Part shown: in pieces, positions 47,991 to 60,595 of the stretch | Numbering within the stretch: position 1 is the stretch's first letter | Layout: each line of letters starts with the position of its first letter | Assembly (NCBI GenBank): GCA_963920665.1 | Contig: OY987269.1 | Coordinates: 10,232,501 to 10,296,500, forward strand | Origin: Straminergon stramineum | Lineage: Eukaryota; Streptophyta; Bryopsida; Hypnales; Calliergonaceae | DNA length: 64,000 bases | Direction: 5' to 3' | Program-made: the position numbers and the translations under genes | Notes under the pieces: model-generated | The model's database searches: none | Told to the model about the DNA's origin: nothing | The model's input: only the letters and a program-made list of their open reading frames with translations

Positions 47991-48671
47991 TCTGTGCTCG
48001 TTTTTCGGCATTGTAACTTTAGATCGATGCTCCTGATGTCGCCTTTCTATGAGGATTTGGAATGTTGCGGATTATCTTAACCTAATTGGTTTGTTATCCG
48101 TGAAGTTTGCTGAATCCAATCTTGTTCTTGGCAAAAAAATGATTGGGAGTTATCACATCACAGTGAATCATACCACTGTCGAACATTGAATCGTCACATT
48201 GTTGAAACAGAAATCTGGATGTTGTTGGAAGATATGTTCTGGGAAGAAAACGCATGAGTATTGTAGCCTTGTGTGAAGTGACAACATTGTTGAAACTAGG
48301 AACATTCTTTATCTATTTGGGTTGATATTTTAGGAACAAACCATTTGTAGACTTGTGTGAAGTGACAAACATATTAAGCTTGGATCTTGGAATTCTCGGC
48401 CTTGTTGCAAAATGTCTTCAGGAAAGTAAACATTGGCAGGTTAATGGAATCTTTTAAGAATGATAGAAAGAATCAAAGAAAATGGATTCTTAATTGGATG
48501 AAGTGCAGTAAATGAGTGAAAAGCCTCTCTACTTGATCACAAATTGGATGCCGTCCTAGAGATTAGTGTACCAAGTTTCATTTGAAATAAGTTCGTCATA
48601 GAGACTGAGGCTTCAGAGTCATTGATTTGCCTGAAAATTACATAGCATTTTGACAAGGTTAAAGCCTTTAA
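47991..48671. other. Intergenic DNA, no gene seen
   Basis: A repeated phrase, 'cttgtgtgaagtgacaa', occurs near 48269 and 48353. Otherwise nothing recognised. Confidence 0.4.
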
Positions 48672-49411
48672 CCCTATAACCCTAGAAGGACGCTGTGGAC
48701 AATAAGTGTCCGATGGATGACTTCACGTGAGACTGTAGGATGGAAAAAAATGTTTTTTCATTCAACTTTTTTATTTGGAGGGTACTTGAGTACATTTTCA
48801 GTGAATAGTATTACAAAGTCCCTCATTATGGTATTCTTGATTTTTCTAAAGAGGAAGATGCTTAAAAAACGGATCACCCTTGTAGTGTATTTTGACCATT
48901 TCTTGTTATTTCCTCTTGATGTGAATTTCGGCCATAAAAATGATAGTTTTTGAATTTGAGTCCAACTAATGAAATGAAGCTTATCAAGTTTAGTTTCTAC
49001 TCCAATTGGAAATTTTGAAAAATTCATAAATTTCCATGCTTTATAGCAATCTGAACTTGGGGCCTATAACCATGGTTTGTTGATTTTCTAATTTTAGAGT
49101 GACATGGTAACTTTGGTTTATACCAAGATGTTCTGCATTGTAATATACATCTATTTCGAAAATTTCAGATCTTTTTTGAGTATATTTTGTATTTGATATG
49201 AATTTTCTTCACTATTTTCTTAAGAAATTCACATTAGTTTCAATTTTTTTCAAAAAAAATTGAAATTTTTATGACTTGTGGTGTACATATGACTTCATCT
49301 CTGAAAAATAAAATAAAAAAATTTAATTTATATCTAGTTATAAAATGGCAGCAAATAAAGTGATGGATAGGGAGGCTTGAAATCAATGGTCATGGGCCCA
49401 TCCTTCTAGGG
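48672..49411. mobile_element. TTAA-flanked element, 740 bp, D-related left end
   Basis: TTAA at 48668-48671 and 49412-49415. Left terminus CCCTATAACCCTAGAAGGA, right terminus TCCTTCTAGGG; the 11-bp CCCTAGAAGGA repeat is inverted, with a few extra bases at the left. The left part contains 'gtgtccgatggatgac' as in family D, but the interior is longer and different. No transposase is present. Confidence 0.65.
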
Positions 49412-49415
49412 TTAA

Positions 49416-51419
49416 GTAACAAGAAATCTACAATGGACCCCATGTTTTCTTAAGCAATTTTGAAGAGCTAATATGGGGATTTTTTTTTGGTGCAAATAAT
49501 CAAATTTTTTTAATTAGCATATGCAAGCTAATGATTAAAAAAAATCCTCCATTGTGATCAATTTAAAATCATGAATTTTTAGTACTAAAAGGGTTAAATT
49601 AGACAAAGAAATAAGATATTGTATGTGAATAAGAAATAACTCACAAACTTAAAGCTTCAAAAAATCAGCAACATGCATTGAAAGTTTTTTGTACAAAGTG
49701 ATACAAGAAGAAATAGAATGTGGATGTAGGCTTTATTTGTTTTGGAAGATGTCCATATGGTGTTATGGTCCCAAACTTGAAGATCCCAATTGATTGGTAG
49801 ATCTTTAAAAAAATTGAAGCATGAAAATAAAGACCAACCAAGAATTTGAAATGCTCATTTGCAAAGTCTACTAGAAGATGGTCTTTAGCACTAGGCTTTG
49901 GTGTTCTTGTCCATATCTCAAGACAACCTTCTAGTAAAGAAAAGTTAGGAAATTAGAAAATGAATTTTAATTGAAAATGAGGGTAGAGATGTAAAGAAGC
50001 TCTTAAGAATATCATTAAAATCAAATGTTTTTTTTAAACTAGTATCAAAATGTAGGTAAAATGAGGTGTTTAAAGATTTGTCTCATTATATAGTACAAAG
50101 CTAAACTTCAAATACTCAATTTGCAGAGAACCTATAGAGTTTGAAAGCACACTTTAGCTTTTAGAATAGATGTTTAAGAATCTCTTGTAGATTGAGCATT
50201 TACTTGCATGATTTTATGAATATTTATGGATAATATTTAAAATTTATTTGATGAATTTCTCTATTGAATTCTAAAAATAGCATGGAATTTGAAGTGCCAA
50301 GATTTCTCTAATCTAACTACTTTTATACATGTCAATTACATATCATGAATACCACAACAAGAGTTTTGTTTGAACTTCATAAAGGTATTGTACTCTAAAC
50401 ATAATAGGAGATGAAAGACCAAATTATTTATGTCTACGAATTCATGTTACCATGGATTAATTTTAAAATAAATAGATAATTATAGGTTATATTTGCCATA
50501 TATTGAACATAATGAAGAAAAATCAAATTTTCTAATGTGAATTGAGAATTTTCATTTATTTTAACTAGAGTACCTCCTTCCAAGATTAATATGGTCAATC
50601 TTATTCTATAAAAGAAAATATAGTTGGCAATATACTTAGTGTATAAAATATGTAACAAGTAGCTAGGAAAATAATTTCCTAATAATATTGACAATGCATG
50701 TTTTAATTGATAATTGATAATTTTTAAAGTCTAATAATATATTATATAAAATTGGATAATTTCCATATAATTTTTTTAATTTATTTTAAAATTAATTGAA
50801 TTGAATTTCTAATATTGAATTTCATAGATAAAACTTTTAGTTTTAAAAAAAAAATGGTTTTAAAAAATTTTAGGTTAAATATTAAGGGGAATCAATTTCC
50901 TATAAAAACATTTGGTTTTATAGAGATCAATCTTGAAAAGATGGACTTATAATCATGCTTTTGAATTTTTACTTTCTAAACTCTATTTTGTCACCCAAGA
51001 AATTTCTTAATGTCCCTTTCACCATCTAGATTCTTATCTCCAAAGAGTCATAATTGTCTAGGATCTTTGAATATGATTAAAATTGGGAATTTTGGAGTTA
51101 TCTTTTTCTAAATTTTAAAACTTATCACCTTGATCAACTATAGTTTTTTTTATAGATATTTGTACAAAATTCAATACATAAGCTTCTGATTTCATAAAGA
51201 CTAGTTCCATTGTCTAATAATGAAATATCATTTTCAATCTCGATTTGGCTTTTGAAATCATATAAAAGTTTCAATTTCCTTTTGTATTATTTGAAAGTTG
51301 GAACTATATGTTATTGATTCATTGAAATAAAATCCAATTAATTTCTTCAAAATATTAGATTATCTAATTATATAGCAAAATATGAATATTATTTGGTGAA
51401 ATAATAGAAAGAAAATATT
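49416..51419. other. Very AT-rich intergenic DNA
   Basis: No gene, TIR pair or RNA was recognised. The frame 50434-50694 (minus) reflects composition only. Confidence 0.45.
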
Positions 51420-52746
51420 TGTCGCACCTCTTAGTGACACTTACCACCTTAAGTTCACCTTCAAATGCTTTCCCAAGTACTTAACCCCTTTGTGACACCA
51501 AGGGTCACGCTCTCCTAACACTGCACATGCCACCCACCCACAATGATAGGTTCCAACTCAAGTCATAGGATTCCCCGTTCCTCCGTGACTCCCAACACTT
51601 TCCTTCCAACCCTTAACTCCCACAAGACACTGAGCATGTAATTTAATGACATGGGGCAGAACTTCCATTAATATCCAAGCACTTGGTGGAGGCACTACTC
51701 CCCACCTGTACTAATCGCCCTTGAATGGTATCCAACTCTCCACTAGGCCCAACCCAACTCATTTTGGGACTCACTAATTGGGACTCACTAATTGGGACTC
51801 ACCAAACGGGACTCACACCATGGCTTAGTGTGGAGTGGGACACCACCCAACCCGTATCAAGGATTGCACAAGTACTCCATGGTAATACACAAGTGGAGGT
51901 GAGGCTCCAATACTAACCTCACCACCCAGGACCACTTTGGCTCACCATGATACCATCTAAGAGGGAGGAGGGAGACCACCCTTCTTCATGGTACTCTCTA
52001 CATGATTCGGCAGTCCCCCCCCCCCATACTAGAGGTCACCAGGAACCCCTAAGATGCTCCCCATCTTGGAAGACCACCCAATTCCAAGTGGTTTCCCCGA
52101 AATCGAACCTCTCACAAACCCCGATCCTCCCATCACAATAACTTTTATCTCCAAGCTCCAAATCTCAAGTGCAAGCCCATTTTCGTGATCTACATTTTTT
52201 GTAGATTACTGTGGACTATTCACTTTCCCCAATACAACAATTATTGAGGAAGTTATGGCCCTCCAAAGGTATGAGTCCCCCGGGAGGTGTAGTTCTCCGA
52301 GACTCCACCCTCTTTGGATGCCCATAACTTTTAGCTCACAGCTTATCTCCTCATGAGCCTTAGCATTTTAAAAATCTTGTCTCCTTAGCTTTCCAATGAT
52401 ATGCAACATGACTTATTTGTCTCAAAAGATTCCTCCCAAACCTTGATCCCATGTCCCCATGCCTTAGGACACGACCGGAACACTATCAACTTTGAAGAGT
52501 CATAACTTTTGAATCCCAACTCGGATTCTCGTGTTCTTTGAATAAGTAGACGCATCTTCTCACAAGATTTCTAAGCATGTATAACATGCCCCCTAATTCA
52601 TCTAGATCAAAGTGCTACAACGTTATGATTGCTCGAGACTCCTAGTCCCCCTCACCCCATCTCTTGCAAGGCTTGGGGAGTCACCTCCAATGTCCCCCTT
52701 GCTCACCAAGGTGGCATGAGCACACCTCTTGATGAGGGCCATGACA
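51420..52746. repeat. Candidate solo LTR, 1327 bp
   Basis: It begins TGTC and ends GACA, and is flanked by ATATT at 51415-51419 and ATATC at 52747-52751, a 4-of-5 target-site duplication. Its base composition is markedly richer in GC than either flank. There is no internal coding domain or second copy. Inside, a 14-bp unit (TTGGGACTCACTAA) repeats four times with decay at 51764-51819. This fits an LTR left after recombination between the two LTRs of a retrotransposon. Confidence 0.6.
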
Positions 52747-54247
52747 ATATCCTACTAGTTTGATCATTCTTCTTTTCTTAAGGTGGCAATGGTTGATGCA
52801 ATGGAATATTATAGTTTAATAACGGACAATAGATTACTATTTCTTGAAAAGATAGAAACACGATGTTTGTATTTCAATTCCTCTTCTCCTCCCTTAGAAA
52901 AAACGAGAGTTGTTGATCTAAGTTCATCCCCCCCCCCCCCCCCCCTTCCTGAATGCCATTGATCTTCTAAAAAAAACCAAAGTCGTTGATGCGTATGGAA
53001 CAAACAATCTGGGTTGTCCAAATTTGGATACAGAATATGTATATATACCATATAGTTTGTAAGTTCCAAAGGTTCTCTATGAATACAAATATGGGCGGTT
53101 GGAGTGGATTTCACATGTTGAATTTATAGATTCATTTCACATAATGGATTTGCTTGAAAAAATTGTCAAAAATTTTACAACCAACAAGAAAATTTTGTGT
53201 ATCCCTTTTAGAAATTTTGTAAAAGCTTAATAACCAATGGAATAATGTAATGTATCCCCATTTGAAAATCATGTGTGGAAATCACTATATACCCAATTTG
53301 TCACTATCCCCCCAAAAGAGCATGCCATAAAGATTACTTTGTACAACTTAAACATCTTTGCATGACACTTTGATATCTAAAGTTAAAGGACTTTTTCATT
53401 CCCATGAATTGAGAGAGTCCCTTTCACTGTAGAAAAATCTTAAATTCAAATTTGCCAATGAAATGTACGTTACTATACTAGGAATTATTTAAGGTGTGTT
53501 GACATTGTAGAAAGACCCCACCACCTCCCTTTTTAACAAAGCTATGTAGCTATAACCTCCAGTTCAATTATCAATATCAAACTAAATTTCAACTTTGAAT
53601 AATTGATGAATAAATTTTTAAAATTTGAATCTGAATAAATAGTTTTTGTTGATATATTAAATTTTTTTTAATAAAACTTGGTAGAGAAAGAAGATTATAT
53701 TGATTTTTTGAAGTATAATTTGCAAAACTAAAAAATGCGTCTTCACAAAAATGAAGATTAAAAATCTAGACTAACGAAACCAAAAGTTCATTTTTTTAAA
53801 ATAAAAAAATAAAGAAGTGAATAACCCACAATATTATAGACATTGACTTCTACCACTTGCATCTTGCAATTGGAATAATTTAGTGGTATTTTTAAATTTC
53901 TTAAATTCTAAAAATGAGGTGGCAACTAAATTCACAGTGTTGGGCTTCATTTTCTTAGTTTTATTCAAACTATGAAAAAGGAGATTTCATTATCCCTTGT
54001 TGGCTCAAAAAAAATTGTATTATCCTTTCCTTGAAAAAAATGAGATTTTTAAAGAATCAAAAATGACATTTACATGATTCAAAAATATAATAGCCAAATA
54101 ATTATTCTCAAGCTACTTAACTCTCAAGCTACTTAGCTCATAAATATGTGATGTATTGAAAACTTGTGTACCTCAAGGTTGTTACTAATCATAAAGCACA
54201 AATGTCGAATTCCATCTATGTGAATTGCACTCACAATGCTTTAGGGG
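52747..54247. other. Intergenic DNA with an 18-base C run
   Basis: A homopolymer C tract occupies 52928-52945. The minus-strand frame over it (52809-53114) is an artefact of that run. No gene recognised. Confidence 0.45.
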
Positions 54248-54251
54248 TTAA

Positions 54252-55202
54252 CCCCTCACCGCTGAAGGGGACCAAAAGTGTCCTCATGTCAAATTCAAAG
54301 TGTTGTAACTTTTGCATCCGATGTCCAAATTCAATAAAACTTGTTGGGAAATTTGATCTTTCTCTTCTATTTTGTGTGTTAAAATTTTCAGATATATACA
54401 AGATTTACTTAATTTTTGGAATCTAATCCAAGTTTACAAGTTCAATTTGAGTCCACCAAATTGTATTTGATGGTTGCAACTTCGGGGGCTTGTATCTCCT
54501 TCATCCAAAGTTTTTTTTCAATAAAAATTTGTTGGGTTATGTTCCCCTTGAAGTCTAGTTATTGTGGTAGAATTTTCATGTCAATTGAGGTTGTTTTGAA
54601 TGTTTGAGAGCAATTCGAAGTTCAAAATGCGGACATTTTTGGACTATAGTGAACTTCGGCAACTTCTTTCTTCTTCATACAATGTTGGTTTTCAATCATT
54701 TCTTTTAGAAAAGTTGTGCATACTAGTCTAGTTTGTATATACAAAAATCCATATCAATCCAAGAAGTTATGAGTGACTCAGAAACATCTTAGTAGAAGGA
54801 GGTTTTTTTGCAACTTTTCTTGCTATTTTTTGACATCTCAAAGCCATTTTGCAAACACAGTGAGTCAATTGATTGATATTTTTTTTTTCATCAATGTGTT
54901 TTTACACTAATTTTGAATCACTTTACAATTCAAAATTTCTTCATTTGAGTAGATTTCGAAACCGAATTTTGCCTCCAAATGTAATTTTAAGAAAATTTCA
55001 GCATCCTTTTTTCAACACTAAAACATTATAATCTTGCAATCTATGCGGTCAAATGACACCAAATTTGATGCCCATCATCTACAACAAATGCACTACAAGA
55101 TTGTAAGGTTGAGATCTCTATAACTGAGTGAAAATTATATCTATATAACACTTCAAAAATAATGTTGTTTTTGAACCTGTTCAAGCCTTGGGCGGTGAGG
55201 GG
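54252..55202. mobile_element. TTAA-flanked element, 951 bp, family C
   Basis: TTAA at 54248-54251 and 55203-55206. The left end CCCCTCACCGC is the inverted repeat of the right end GCGGTGAGGGG. No transposase frame is present; 54166-54426 and 54416-54607 are short chance frames. The right end (CCTTGGGCGGTGAGGGG) has the same design as that of 63352-63923. Confidence 0.82.
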
Positions 55203-55337
55203 TTAAGGATTAAGGGTTAAAAAAGTTTGAGAGTTTTTTTCTTTCCTTTTCAGTTGTGCAGTGACTGAGTCAGCCAGGAACTATCAGTGTACAGATTTGA
55301 TTCTCACTCACTGGCTCTAGAATTTCATTAATCAACA

Positions 55338-55455
55338 CACATTCATTCATCCATTCATGCATCCATGCATCCATGCATTCATCCATGCATCCATCCATGC
55401 ATCCATGCATTCATCCATGCATCCATACATTCATCCATGCATTCATGCATTCATT
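55338..55455 (+). repeat. Tetranucleotide microsatellite (CATC/CATG/CATT)n
   Basis: About 28 consecutive tetramers beginning CAT with a variable fourth base (ATTC, ATCC, ATGC types). The frames through it (such as repeated MHPSMHP) are not genes. Confidence 0.95.
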
Positions 55456-55986
55456 TGCAGGAATCCCAGCACTTGATGATGGTTTCCGTTGCATTGACAT
55501 TTGTAAGTTAAGCGTAATGAGAAACTTGGGTCCTTGTTTCGTATGTGGTCTGCGAGAAATCGGAATGATGCACTTTCTTACACAGGGTGTGGGTTTGGCA
55601 CGAAGGAGCCCAGTTTTCAGCCCAGTTTGGGAGCAGAACTGAAACAGAATGATGGGCAAACCGGTCCTGAGTTAAGTAAATGCGCATCATTTGGACCAAT
55701 AAAATAGATCATAACCAGTTGTTAGACTTTTCAACGCTAACATGGCACCATCCCATTGGCAACCGGTTGTGTGCAATAACCTATTTATTGGTTAATGCTA
55801 ACGCAGCTCACTGGTTATCTAATACATTCATACTCATATTCACACTTGCCTCTGAGTATGCCTCTAAATTTGTGTTTTTTCATTTATTTTGGGAGGGGGA
55901 AGGGACATGGTTAATTGAAATGGATCCCCAACCTGATTCACCTTGTGAGTGGCCAACAGTTCTTCCTTGAGTATTAGGAAAATTCT
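55456..55986. other. Spacer, no gene seen
   Basis: Mixed composition and several short overlapping frames on both strands; none has a recognisable domain or splice structure. Confidence 0.4.
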
Positions 55987-56206
55987 GAGCTGTAAACAAG
56001 GCTGGGAGTATTAGATTTTCGCCCCCCCCCCCCCCCCTAGTGCAAGTAAAGAAAAAAGAAAAAATATTTAAAAACAGTCAATCTGATGTGGTGCTGATGT
56101 GGCACTAGTCAGGTTCCAAATTTCAAAAAATATATTTTTAATTTTTTAATTTTTTTTCTGTAATTGCACTGCGGGGGTGCAGAATTCACAGCCTTGTTTA
56201 CAGCTC
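55987..56206. mobile_element. MITE with perfect 18-bp TIRs, 220 bp
   Basis: GAGCTGTAAACAAGGCTG at 55987-56004 is the exact reverse complement of 56189-56206. A 16-base C run (56022-56037) lies just inside the left end. Flanks show no clear target-site duplication. Non-coding; superfamily not assigned. Confidence 0.85.
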
Positions 56207-57245
56207 CAATCCAACTTGAGTGTAGAGGGATTGGCTAGGAAAACTATCAACTACTTAAACCTAAACAGAACATTACTTAGCAATGGAACCAAGGCTGTGC
56301 CATTTGAATCCATGCCCAAAATGTAATTTAGGTTGGCCCTTACTTCAACAAAGATTAATCAAAATATGATCCCCTTGTTGAAAGTCCTCTCTTTGATTCC
56401 CTCCCAATTATATTGACTTGTCCATGTGACTCATTCTCAAGTTCGTTTATATTTGAGATTTGTTTCTTATTTATTTCAACAACTCTCAACAACAAGATAC
56501 AACAGAGTTACTTGTTAAACTCACATGATTGAAAGATAAGAACACAACCCACACTACAAGAATTGGCCACAAATGGAGGATTACCGCTGACGGTTGAAGG
56601 AATTTGCCACATTTTGAAATAAAATCTAGAGTAAGAAACTTTCTGACCCTCTTCCATGGTTCATTCCGTGCACCCTTGAAAAATCAAGGCCAGGGAGAAT
56701 TGACCCCCTCATTGCCCCGCAAAATGGTAATTGTAAAAAATTGCCCCCTTATTTTGTGCCATGTTTTCTGGTAAGTTATTTCTTCATTTCATCTCTCCTT
56801 TTCACTTTCGGGGCCTTTGATTGCAATTATGAATTCAAAAATTGCAAAATTTATCAGCAACTTATTATTCCCAAGGCAGCCCAAACATTTCATTTCCGTT
56901 CCCAACATCCATCCTGGCTTCATTTCTTCTCTTCTCTTCTTTTTTTTCATGTCAAAATTTGTCAGAAATGCGGTTTTTGCCTCCGTCTACTTTTGCGGGG
57001 TAAGTACACTTTCCTAATATTTTTCAGAAAGGACATGAGAATTATCTCTTCATGAGGTGAAGAGCTGACTGAGTGAGAGAGATGGAAGGTAGGCCGGGGA
57101 AGGTAGCCTCTGAGTGTCAGGAAAGCGAAGGTTGGTAGCTCCGCCTCCCTATCATTAGAATCAAAAACAAAAAAAAGACATTGGTGGAGTGGACACGGCG
57201 GGTGCATGGTCCTTCATGATGCACCAATCTTCTCGTTGTCGGGCT
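56207..57245. other. Intergenic DNA, no gene recognised
   Basis: Overlapping frames at 56741-57055 (plus) and 56962-57207 (minus) have no domains. A (TTCTC)n-type patch occurs near 56926-56945. Confidence 0.4.
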
Positions 57246-57249
57246 TTCA

Positions 57250-58060
57250 GCTTTTACCGTAACCATCGATCAGGGCCTGCCCTCACGTTTTTACCATTGA
57301 TTCGGTTCCATGTGTAAACTTTCAATTATTTAGTACCGAGCTTGCCTTAGGGTTTTATTAGGGTTTCTACCAAAGGAATGTATTTAGGAAATTAGGAGAA
57401 CCAACCATTACCAACCGTTTAAGCATTCTGAGCATGATCTAGAGCAGCAGAAAGGAATGTAAATTTTTCACCTTGTAGAAAAATAGAAATCATAGGGATT
57501 GCAAATTTTTGGTAATTTATTGCCTTGAATTGAAATTACTATGAATTTTCGTAGTCAAAAGTTGATATGGGAAACCCCCTTGTGGGGCCTTGGTGTAAAA
57601 TTGGTGCTTGAGTTTCAATTAGTTGTACTTTGAATTCTTTCTCCAAGGCTTTGCCCTTAGCTTTCCGCCGTTTGTTCTTGGTTCATTTCTTGGGATAAAC
57701 TCCGGATTTCAAAAAAAACATAGTTGATATGGACCCATCCTTAACAAATAGAGTCCTCCATTACTATTCATTCAAAGATTATTTTGGCTCTCGAAACCAA
57801 GTAGATGTGTCATGACATTGATGATTAGAAGGTGGTCAAAAATCAAAACCTAATGGTTAGAAATCAATCACTTCTTTATTGAATTTCCCGATTCTTATGG
57901 ATTGGCCGTGGGGCCTAGTTGGTAATGGTTGGTTTTATCATATCTTGACCGTCGATTGGTGTCTGCATGCCTCAAGTTTTGACCATCCATTCCATATGTA
58001 AACTTCCAAATTAGTAGCAAGCTTGCTTGGGGTTTAGGATTTATACCAAAAGAATATCTT
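57250..58060 (+). repeat. Diverged duplicated block, related to 59280-59600
   Basis: Two relations are seen. First, 57250-57375 is repeated at 57945-58055 ('taccattgattcggttccatgtgtaaacttt' against 'accatccattccatatgtaaactt', then 'gcttgcttggggttt'). Second, 57480-57950 resembles 59283-59590 inside a family A element ('atagaaatcatagggattg', 'gttatgaatttt..agt.aaaagttg', 'ttattgaatttccc', 'ggtaatgg.tggtt'). This may be remains of an older copy of that element. Confidence 0.5.
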
Positions 58061-58434
58061 AACCCTGAAATGCTCTAGAGGATAAAAATGTCCTAGTATA
58101 AAATGTACCCAGCACTTCATTTTGTGCAATTCATATGGATTTTCATATGGTTTATGTGAATTTTTTCCCACAAATGTGAAAAGCATTTCCACGATCTTAA
58201 CAATCTTAACTTACTTGCATCCATAATGTGCAAAAAAAACAGCAAGAGCTTTGGATCCACAATGTAAGGAACATGTGTACATGTCCCTGTAAAACCTAAA
58301 CTACAAACTCCCCCAAGCCTGGCTGTAGCCCTTCTTCTATACACTTGTGCAGATGCTCTCACTGTAGTGAAATTTGTGGAAATAGTTGAACAATGATCGT
58401 GTTAAATCCAATCAATTGTGATGTAATATGTTAA

Positions 58435-58666
58435 CCCTTAAAGGACGGACTGATGATCGCGGAAATCATCCCTTTTGGAACCTTTTGGAACCATTTGACA
58501 ACATTTATTTTTTTTAAAACAAAAATATTCATTATAGGTCAAACTACTATGCAAGATCTTCCCTTTCCACCCCCTAATTCCGAGGATGAATAGTTGCACT
58601 TCTATCATGTACATGAAAATTCCTTGTCATTCATCAGACAAAAACATCCGTTGCATTGTTTATGGG
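58435..58666 (+). mobile_element. Family D TTAA MITE, 232 bp
   Basis: Left TTAA at 58431-58434 followed by CCCTTAAAGG. The right boundary has decayed to CTAA (58667-58670). It carries the D landmarks 'caagatcttccctttccacc' and 'gaatagttgcacttct'. It stands head-to-head with the next copy. Confidence 0.78.
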
Positions 58667-58670
58667 CTAA

Positions 58671-58896
58671 CCCCTAAATGTCGACACGGAAGTTTTGTGT
58701 CCAATGGATGACAAAGAATCTTCCTACAGAGGACAGAAATGCAATTGTTCATCAAAATGAAATGGAATTTTTTGTAGAAAGGGGAAACTTTCTACAGTAG
58801 TTTGACTTCCAATGAGTATTTTTGTTTTAATTTTTAAAAGTAGACAATATCACACAGTTCCAAAAGGGGTGATTTTCAGGGTCACAAGCCTGTCGT
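58671..58896 (-). mobile_element. Family D TTAA MITE, inverted partner, 226 bp
   Basis: It shares the boundary at 58667-58670 with the previous copy and the TTAA at 58897-58900 with the next element. The left end is CCCCTAAATGTCGACACGG. The interior is the D consensus in reverse orientation, so the two copies form an imperfect 460-bp palindrome. Confidence 0.78.
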
Positions 58897-58900
58897 TTAA

Positions 58901-60591
58901 CCCCAAAATGACCCTGAGGACATAATGTGTCCTCGACTATTTTTGAGGATTGAATAATGAAAAATCTAGAGTGAACTAGACAAAATCATTGACTACATAA
59001 ATTGAGAGTGTAAAATTTTGAAATTGGGGAAAGGGTTGGATGTATAAGCTGACGTGGCCTTCAATTCTGAGCGCTTGGGCAACATGGCACCGTCCAATGC
59101 CCGGGGGTGGGGGGACCCTGCCAGAGCGGATTCCCAGCCCAGGTGACGAGGCCTCCACCCGGAGAAAGAGCGTTGCAGGACAAGTTTCTGAACTATAGTA
59201 GAACCGCCCATGACCAACCACTTAAGGAATCTGTGCATGCTCCGGAGCTGTTCAAGGCAATTTTAATTTACAGCCCTGTGGACAGATAGAAATCATGGGC
59301 ATTGTCAAAGTTTCGTAATTTTTTTCTTCAAAATAAAATTGTTATGAATTTTAGAAGCCAAAAGTTGGCCTGCTCCCATCCCCAATATATAGATTCTTCA
59401 ATCACTGCTCATCTAGAGACTAATTGGGCTCTCAAATCGAAACATATCTGTCATTACAGTAATGGCTACAAGATGGTTGGAAACTGAAAATTTAATGATT
59501 ATCTATCAGTCCTCTCTCTATTGAATTTCCCATTGCCTATGTCTTGACCATGGGTTCTGGGTGGTAATGGGCGGTTCTACCATACATGACGCATCCGTTC
59601 CTTGTGTACGCCCTTCACACTGGGCTCACCAGCGGGGCCAAGTCAAGAATTGCACAGGGCTTTCACCTGCCACGCCTGCTTCCCGCCATGAGCACCCTTC
59701 ATTTCATCAGGTGGCAACCAGGTTGGTGAGAGAAGAGGCCCCTCCGGATTAATGCACTGTCTGATTTCTTTAGAAGTAGGTTCTATAGTTTTGTTAGGTT
59801 TGTCATATTCTTTCCACCATTTGGATCTTTCTTTGTTGCCAAGTATTTTTTTATAAAAAATTCTGATTTATACACCCCTGCATGGGGCCTACCAGAGACC
59901 CTGAAGTTTTGAATTATTTTTCGTAGTATATGTTACAGCTGCCACTTTTTTCTTTTTATCTAAGTGCTCTACATCTCGTCACCTCTCTAATGAAAAAACC
60001 ACACCTCCATTGGAAACATAATCATCTAGCAATAGCCATCGAAGATTCTTGAACCTCCAAAATACTTGTGATTTGGCACCCATATACAGTGCAAACTAGG
60101 TGAATCTGATTCACCGCAACAAATTATTTCTTGAAACCAAAAATTGCACCACTCCCCTTGCCGAGCATACATGCAATCGGTACGGTTAAGGTAGTCTACT
60201 CTTAAAGCAACCATGCTCTAAAAGCGATTATGGCACAGGGGTACATTTTGCTTTCTTTCATGTACCAACACTGTTCATTTCAGGAGATGGTCGCTTTTAG
60301 TGACTACTGCATTTCAACTTCAAAAATTTGTAACTAATTCCACAAAGGTCCAAAAAATATGAAACAACTTGGGTTAGATGCCAATTCCATTTTTCTTCCT
60401 ACTAAAATTGACTGAAAATTGTTATAAGGAATTTTGCTTCCCCGAAAAAGCAATCAGCTCTTAAATGGTCGCTTTAAGAGCAGACTACCTTACATCTTCT
60501 CTCAGAGACTTCAATTACTTATGAAAAAGATAATTTGCATGCCTCTCCAACACTGGTCTGCAATCTGAGAAATCCCAGGGTCGTTCTGGGG
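58901..60591. mobile_element. TTAA-flanked element, family A, 1691 bp
   Basis: TTAA at 58897-58900 and 60592-60595. The left end CCCCAAAATGACCCTG equals the TIR of 6388-7256; the right end CAGGGTCGTTCTGGGG is its inverse with two changes. It contains GC-rich patches (59090-59220, 59570-59760), where short frames appear on both strands, and a younger MITE (60188-60491). No transposase domain was recognised. Confidence 0.75.
60188..60491. mobile_element. MITE with AAGGTAGTCT TIRs, 304 bp
   Basis: The left end AAGGTAGTCTACTCTTAAAG and the right end CTTTAAGAGCAGACTACCTT are inverted with one mismatch. Older relatives lie at 13650-14185 and 46086-46194, both interrupted by family D elements. It sits inside the family A element. 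Confidence 0.85.
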
Positions 60592-60595
60592 TTAA

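Noticed and set aside
52809..53114. Minus-strand open frame with a poly-glycine run
   Set aside because: It exists only because of the 18-base C homopolymer; no domain or splice context supports it.
55373..55699. Frames with repeated MHPSMHP or CMNAWMN
   Set aside because: Translations of the CAT-rich tetranucleotide microsatellite.
59107..59752. GC-rich frames inside the family A element as a transposase or captured gene
   Set aside because: Overlapping short frames on both strands, none with a recognisable motif or splice structure. Gene capture is possible but unsupported.
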